The translations under genes were made by a program, and so were the position numbers. The notes under the pieces were generated by a model that did no database searches, was not told the DNA's origin, and saw only the letters and a list, made by a program, of their open reading frames with translations. Shown here piece after piece: positions 59,458 through 64,000 of a stretch of DNA of 64,000 bases (the first letter of the stretch is position 1; every line of letters starts with the position of its first letter). Origin of the DNA: Leptospira inadai serovar Lyme str. 10 (GTDB lineage Bacteria > Spirochaetota > Leptospiria > Leptospirales > Leptospiraceae); assembly GCF_000243675.2 (NCBI RefSeq), contig NZ_AHMM02000017.1, forward strand, positions 1 through 64,000, written 5' to 3'.

Positions 59458-61601
59458 AAGTTCTAGAAAAGGAAACCCTCCGGGATGGAAGGAAGGCCCA
59501 CATGGATTCATTCCGGATTCTATTGGCAGGGAATCCTAACTGCGGTAAATCTACGCTTTTTAATCGCTTAACCGGATTGAGACAAAAGACGGGAAATTTC
59601 CCGGGTGTTACCGTGGAAAAAGCCGAAGGGACGATTCACTTTGGGGACGCTACAGCTAGATTGATGGATCTCCCGGGAGCCTATAGTTTAGGGGGAGAGT
59701 CCGAGGATAAGCAAGTCACCACTAGAATGCTCCTTTCCCGCAAAGTGACGGATCGAATTCTGTTCGTATTGGACGGAGTCGCCGTAGAGCGCGGGCTTCA
59801 ATTTCTTCTGCAAGTCGCTTCTCTTAAAGTCCCCACGTTAGTCGTCGTCACAATGAGAGATGCCTTGGAAAAAAAGGGATTAGAGTTGGATCTAAATCCA
59901 TTCGCCAAAGCATTCGGAACTAAATTCCTTTTTATCAATCCGAGAACGGGAGACGGGACCCAGGAGCTGAAGGAAGCCTTGTTTGACGCCTCCTCATTCC
60001 GTATTCCCTCGACTTCCTTCGCATGGGATAAAAAGAGGGAACGATTCCTGGAATCGATTCTTTCTCGTCTGACGAGCACGGATACGGAAGCGCTTCGTTT
60101 CGTTTTAGAGAATTCGTTAAAGGAATTGTCGGGAGAAAAACTTTTAACCGGAATTCCGGGACTCTCTTATCTGCCCGAAGACGCCAGAATATTGGTGACC
60201 GAAGAATGGAGGAAGGCCGGATTGAATTTCTCCTATCGGGATGAGCTGGTTCAAAAATCCTTTTGGATCAAGAAATTATTATCCCGCGCTCTTTTAGGCC
60301 AGGAAAATGCGACCGGCGGTGTTTTACGATTCGCGGATCGAATTCTGCTCCATCCGATTTGGGGATTGGTTTCGTTTCTTGGGATCATGGCGTTCGTATT
60401 TCAAATGCTTTTCGCCTGGTCGGAAATTCCGATGGATTGGATAGAAACCCAGGTGGGCGCGTTAGCCGTTTTTGCGGGAAGTCTTTTACCCGAAGGCCCC
60501 GTTCGATCTCTCGTCCAGGAAGGAGCCATCGGCGGAGTCGGCGCCGTTCTGGTATTTATTCCGCAAATCAGTCTTCTCTTCTTCTTTATCGGAATCATGG
60601 AAGAAAGCGGGTATATCGCGCGGGCTTCCTTCGTAATGGACCGCTTTATGGGAAGATTCGGATTATCGGGTAAATCCTTCATTCCGTTGCTTTCGTCGGC
60701 GGCTTGCGCAGTTCCCGCTATTATGGGTACAAGAACGATAGAAAACAAAGCGGATCGAATTACCACGATCCTCGTGTCTCCTTTGATCACTTGCTCGGCA
60801 AGGTATCCGGTTTATATCCTGGTCATCGGCACCGTGTTCTCGGACCGGCCCATTTTCGGAATCTTCCAGACAAAAGCTCTCGTCCTGTTCGGACTCTTCG
60901 TATTAGGAATAATCGCCTCCATGACGGCGGCGTTCATTTTTAAAAAAGCTTTTTTCCTATCCGAACCCTCCTACTTTCTGATGGAACTCCCGCGCTACCA
61001 TATTCCTTCCGTTAAAAGCCTTTTCATAGTGGTATATAAGAAAATTAAAACATTCTTATTGAATGCAGGAAAAGTCATACTTTCCATTTCCATCCTTCTT
61101 TGGTTTCTCGCGAATTATCCCAGAGTGGAGGAATCGAAGATCGAGAATTTGCCGCCGCATCAGGCCAAATCGCTGCAAATATCCGAATCGTATGCCGGCC
61201 ATTTGGGCAAAGCGATGGAGCCGATTCTAAAGCCGATCGGTTTCGGTTGGAAAATGGGTATAGGTTTGATTACCTCTTTTGCGGCGAGGGAGGTCATGGT
61301 CTCGACTCTTTCCATCATTTACGGTGTCCAGGGGGAAGAGGCCGAGCAGGAAGATTTGCGTAGCGCATTGCGGAACGATAAGGATCCTCAAACCGGAAAG
61401 CCGATATGGAGTCTTGCCAGCGCTTTAAGTCTACTCGTTTTCTTCGCTTTCGCCTGCCAATGTATGTCCACACTAGCGGTAGTAAAACGGGAAACGAATT
61501 CCTTATTTTGGCCGTTCTTCCTATTCGGGTATATGACGATTCTAGCATATGTATCCTCCTTTATCGTTTTTCAGGTCGGCAAAGCGGTCGGATGGAGCTA
61601 G
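59454..61601 (+). CDS. feoB: Ferrous iron transporter FeoB
   Basis: The 715-residue protein has an N-terminal G domain with G1 GNPNCGKS (residues 26-33), G2 in GNFPGVT and G3 DLPGAYSL. The membrane domain follows, with two Gate motifs ([12 protein letters not shown] and its repeat) and about eight helices. It imports Fe2+. The GTG at 59454 overlaps feoA; an internal ATG at 59502 ([10 protein letters not shown]) is an alternative start. The G4 position reads TMRD where FeoB normally has NxxD, so base specificity may be altered. Confidence 0.94.
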   Translation: MKVLEKETLRDGRKAHMDSFRILLAGNPNCGKSTLFNRLTGLRQKTGNFPGVTVEKAEGTIHFGDATARLMDLPGAYSLGGESEDKQVTTRMLLSRKVTDRILFVLDGVAVERGLQFLLQVASLKVPTLVVVTMRDALEKKGLELDLNPFAKAFGTKFLFINPRTGDGTQELKEALFDASSFRIPSTSFAWDKKRERFLESILSRLTSTDTEALRFVLENSLKELSGEKLLTGIPGLSYLPEDARILVTEEWRKAGLNFSYRDELVQKSFWIKKLLSRALLGQENATGGVLRFADRILLHPIWGLVSFLGIMAFVFQMLFAWSEIPMDWIETQVGALAVFAGSLLPEGPVRSLVQEGAIGGVGAVLVFIPQISLLFFFIGIMEESGYIARASFVMDRFMGRFGLSGKSFIPLLSSAACAVPAIMGTRTIENKADRITTILVSPLITCSARYPVYILVIGTVFSDRPIFGIFQTKALVLFGLFVLGIIASMTAAFIFKKAFFLSEPSYFLMELPRYHIPSVKSLFIVVYKKIKTFLLNAGKVILSISILLWFLANYPRVEESKIENLPPHQAKSLQISESYAGHLGKAMEPILKPIGFGWKMGIGLITSFAAREVMVSTLSIIYGVQGEEAEQEDLRSALRNDKDPQTGKPIWSLASALSLLVFFAFACQCMSTLAVVKRETNSLFWPFFLFGYMTILAYVSSFIVFQVGKAVGWS

Positions 61602-61681
61602 TAAGGATTCAAAATCTATCCTTGACGTTTCGCGGATATGTCCTGTAAAACTACCCTCGGTCATCTTTTTTGGAAAATTGA

Positions 61682-63631
61682 ATGAAGCGAATCCCGCCAA
61701 ATCTTAAAATCATCGGCTTTTATTCCGCGGTAATCTTTTCACTTTTAACGATATTTCGAATCGTTCTTTTTTTACTCTATTTCGGTAAGATCGATAACTC
61801 ACCTTGGGGAGAAGTATTACTTTCGTTTTTGATCGGAGTCCGCTTCGATCTTTCGGTAACTGCGATCACCGTAGGTCCCTTTTGGCTTCTTTCCGGTTTT
61901 TATTTCGGCAATCGTTGGAAATTCTATCGTTATATCTGGGGCATTCCCCCGATTATCCTGGTCCTATGGATGTTCGGACATCTGATCGGTGATACGATTT
62001 ATTATGGGGAAGCGAATAAGCATCTAGGCTACGAGGGTTTCGTATTTTTAGGCAAAGATTTTTTCGTAATTCTTACCGCAGCGTTGCAAAACACGCCGGC
62101 ATTAGTCGTAAGCGGCCTCCTTATAATTTTTTTCGGACTCCCTTTATTCATCTGGTCGTTCGTAAAATGGAACGGTTACCGATTCTCCGCAGAGAATAAG
62201 AAAGCGGAACTGATTCAGATCCCGATTTCGATTTTGGTCGTGTTTTTGCTGTTTCGGGGAGGTATCCAATCCCGGCCGTTACGTTCGACCGAGGCGATTC
62301 ATTCGCAAAACGGATTCTTAAATAACCTCCCCCTGAACGGAGTGTTTACCACTTTGATGGACCTAAAGTCCACGGCGATCTCTCCGAACCTAAGACTCTC
62401 CCATTCCGAATCCCTCGCGATCGTTAAAAAAGAAATCGATTATCCGGGAGCGAATTTCACCGACGATCGATATCCGATTTTACGGGAAACGAAGGAAACG
62501 AGACAGGGAACTCCTCCGAACATAGTGATTATTCTGCTCGAAAGTTGGACGGGAAAATTTATCCGCCCAAACGGGACCGGTCTCGTCGGAGGGAAGGAAT
62601 TGACTCCTAATTTTAATTCCCTAATTTCGAAGGGCAAATATTTCCCTCATTTCTTCGCCACGGGAGGAAGGACGACTAACGGTCTTTTGTCCGTTCTCAC
62701 CGGCATTCCGGACAGGCCCGGAATTACCGTCATTCGCACGCATCAGGTTCTAGGTAATTTCGGAGGACTTGGAACCGTATTGAAGCAAGCGGGTTATAAT
62801 ACGTTATTCGTGCATGGCGGCGATATCGGCTTCGATAACATGAGTTTTCTGTTTCCGCATTGGGGCTTTGAATCCATTGTCGGACGGGAAGAAATGCGGC
62901 AGAAAAACGAATATACCTCCGGTGCTTGGGGATACTTCGACGAAGACGTTTTGGATGAACTTCAAAAAAGAATGTCGGTAACCAAACCCCCTTTCCTCGC
63001 GGTATCTCTCACATTGACCACTCACTATCCGTACGAAGTGCCGGAGAAGGAATTCGAGATTTTTCCGAATTCGGTTCAGGACTACGATTATTTTAACACC
63101 TATCATTATTCCGACTGGGCGCTCGGTAAATTTATCGAGAAAGTACGCAAATCTCCCTACTTCGACAATACGATATTCGTTTTCGTGGCCGACCACACGC
63201 ATCATAGAAATCTAAATCCGTATGAGGACAGAAATATTCCGTTGCTTCTGTATTCTCCTAAACTCGTGAAACCCGGAATCGACAATCGAATTTCCTCCCA
63301 GTTAGACGTACTGCCGACCATATTGGGATTGGTCGGGAAAAAACTAAAATTCTCGGCCATGGGCCGGGATCTACTTTCGGATCAGGAACAAGGAAGGGCG
63401 TATTTTGCCTTCTCGAGCGTGATCGGTTGGATCGAGAGAGGTCTATCTTTCTATCGATTCACCGACGGGGACGTAAGAGACGCGACTCCGTTCCCGCCCG
63501 AAAAGAAAACGAATTTCTGCGAATCGTCCCGATCCATTTGCGATGAATACGAAACGAAAGCGAAAGCGTTCTTTAATTTGAGCTACGAACTTTTGAATTC
63601 GAACTCGATTTATCCGCCTAAGGAAAAATAG
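61682..63631 (+). CDS. LTA synthase-like phosphoglycerol transferase/sulfatase
   Basis: The 649-residue protein has five N-terminal membrane helices (about residues 8-210) and then a large sulfatase-fold domain. This has IVIILLESWTGKFI (metal-binding Glu), GRTTNGLLSVLTG with the catalytic Thr, TLTTHYPYEV and FVFVADHTHHRNL. The architecture is that of LTA synthase and phosphoglycerol transferases, which decorate envelope polymers with phospholipid-derived groups. In a spirochaete without teichoic acid, the acceptor is probably a periplasmic glucan or lipid; this is inference. Confidence 0.85.
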   Translation: MKRIPPNLKIIGFYSAVIFSLLTIFRIVLFLLYFGKIDNSPWGEVLLSFLIGVRFDLSVTAITVGPFWLLSGFYFGNRWKFYRYIWGIPPIILVLWMFGHLIGDTIYYGEANKHLGYEGFVFLGKDFFVILTAALQNTPALVVSGLLIIFFGLPLFIWSFVKWNGYRFSAENKKAELIQIPISILVVFLLFRGGIQSRPLRSTEAIHSQNGFLNNLPLNGVFTTLMDLKSTAISPNLRLSHSESLAIVKKEIDYPGANFTDDRYPILRETKETRQGTPPNIVIILLESWTGKFIRPNGTGLVGGKELTPNFNSLISKGKYFPHFFATGGRTTNGLLSVLTGIPDRPGITVIRTHQVLGNFGGLGTVLKQAGYNTLFVHGGDIGFDNMSFLFPHWGFESIVGREEMRQKNEYTSGAWGYFDEDVLDELQKRMSVTKPPFLAVSLTLTTHYPYEVPEKEFEIFPNSVQDYDYFNTYHYSDWALGKFIEKVRKSPYFDNTIFVFVADHTHHRNLNPYEDRNIPLLLYSPKLVKPGIDNRISSQLDVLPTILGLVGKKLKFSAMGRDLLSDQEQGRAYFAFSSVIGWIERGLSFYRFTDGDVRDATPFPPEKKTNFCESSRSICDEYETKAKAFFNLSYELLNSNSIYPPKEK

Positions 63632-63761
63632 GCAAAAACGAGTCTAAATTTTCTGATCCTTAGCTTTCCGAAAATTTCATCGGATGTACTTAGGTAGAAA
63701 TTCCGGTTTTCTAACGGAAAAAGAACCGATCTTTAAAATACGAACTTTCAGGTATATAGGA

Positions 63762-64000
63762 ATGGTATTTTCAAAACATTTTAAATTGGATCATCGACAA
63801 GAACTCGGCCCCGATACTCCTCCGTTTCTAGTCGCGGAAATCGGGCTCAATCACAACGCGGATTCGGAGATCGGAAAAAGATCCATAGAGGCCGCCAAAA
63901 AATCGGGCGCGAATGCGGTGAAATTTCAAAGCTATCGCACGCAGGACTTCCTAGACGTTTCCAATCCCAAAGCGAAAGTCTTGGTGGATATTTTCAAACA
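63762..64000 (+). CDS. NeuB/SpsE-type sialic acid synthase, partial at window end
   Basis: The first 79 residues read MVFSKHFKLDHRQELGPDTP and then FLVAEIGLNHNADSEIGKRS and SGANAVKFQSYRTQDF. AEIGxNHN and AVKFQ are hallmarks of the N-acetylneuraminate and related nonulosonate synthases that condense an N-acyl sugar with phosphoenolpyruvate. The rest lies beyond the window. It is probably involved in surface sugar synthesis; which nonulosonic acid cannot be told. Confidence 0.87.
   Translation, partial: MVFSKHFKLDHRQELGPDTPPFLVAEIGLNHNADSEIGKRSIEAAKKSGANAVKFQSYRTQDFLDVSNPKAKVLVDIFK

Overview
The window is chromosomal DNA from a spirochaete of the genus Leptospira. The assignment rests on gene content, on protein families I recognise as leptospiral, on tRNA genes without an encoded CCA, and on Leptospira-type dispersed repeats built from CAGAGGA-like heptamers. 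No database search was possible. Every functional call is from motif and family recognition; anything beyond that is marked as inference.

Layout. 1-1570: a truncated IS4/Tn5-type transposase followed by a heptamer-repeat element. 1574-1960: a small membrane protein. 2179-9166 (minus): a CzcCBA/Cus-type heavy-metal efflux operon with an extra secreted barrel-like protein between adaptor and pump. 9307-13918 (minus): lipoprotein and secA, then a glutamine amidotransferase and a TlpA-like thioredoxin lipoprotein. 14051-18789 (plus): an omega/Rpb6-like protein with a long acidic tail, a DUF115 protein, a receiver-domain protein, a HEAT-repeat protein and two secreted unknowns. 18834-21240 is the accessory region: a CAT-anticodon tRNA, 264-bp tandem repeats carrying decayed tRNA copies, two heptamer elements and an Rpn-type transposase/nuclease remnant, partly inside a 39-bp inverted repeat. 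21355-25745 (plus): alpha/beta hydrolase, bifunctional nuclease, phasin-like protein, MFS transporter. 25812-32569 (minus): ACT-domain protein, outer-membrane protein, acyl-CoA dehydrogenase, a metallo-beta-lactamase protein with two cyclic-nucleotide domains, thioredoxin and two unknowns. 32677-34396 (plus): tatA, tatC, a DoxX-like protein. 34441-37814 (minus): tRNA-Gly, tig, clpP, clpX. 38148-43764: molybdenum cofactor genes (moaA-moaD-moaE-mobA on minus, moeB divergent) and a molybdopterin oxidoreductase. 43868-47642: TesA-like esterase, GH3 glycosidase, hemW. 47602-47932: two tandem heptamer elements. 47938-50123 (minus): ilvB-ilvH. 50484-57713: TPR protein, metallophosphoesterase, chemotaxis receptor, small protein, and an orphan protein with the domain that accompanies XPB helicases. 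57917-61601 (plus): ubiB-like kinase, feoA and feoB with 4-bp overlaps. 61682-63631: LTA-synthase-like phosphoglycerol transferase. 63762-64000: the start of a NeuB/SpsE-type sialic acid synthase.

How the genes work together. Several tight units are visible: metal efflux; protein quality control (trigger factor feeding ClpXP); molybdopterin synthesis beside its probable client enzyme; branched-chain amino acid synthesis; ferrous iron uptake. MoaC, MoeA and MogA are absent here and must lie elsewhere if the pathway works.

The least explained material is the repeat family. Five copies of a roughly 140-190 bp element, bounded by heptamer arrays in opposite orientation at the two ends, occur here. 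One supplies the last residues of hemW and another abuts the point where an Rpn gene loses its catalytic half. No complete new defence or biosynthetic system was found.
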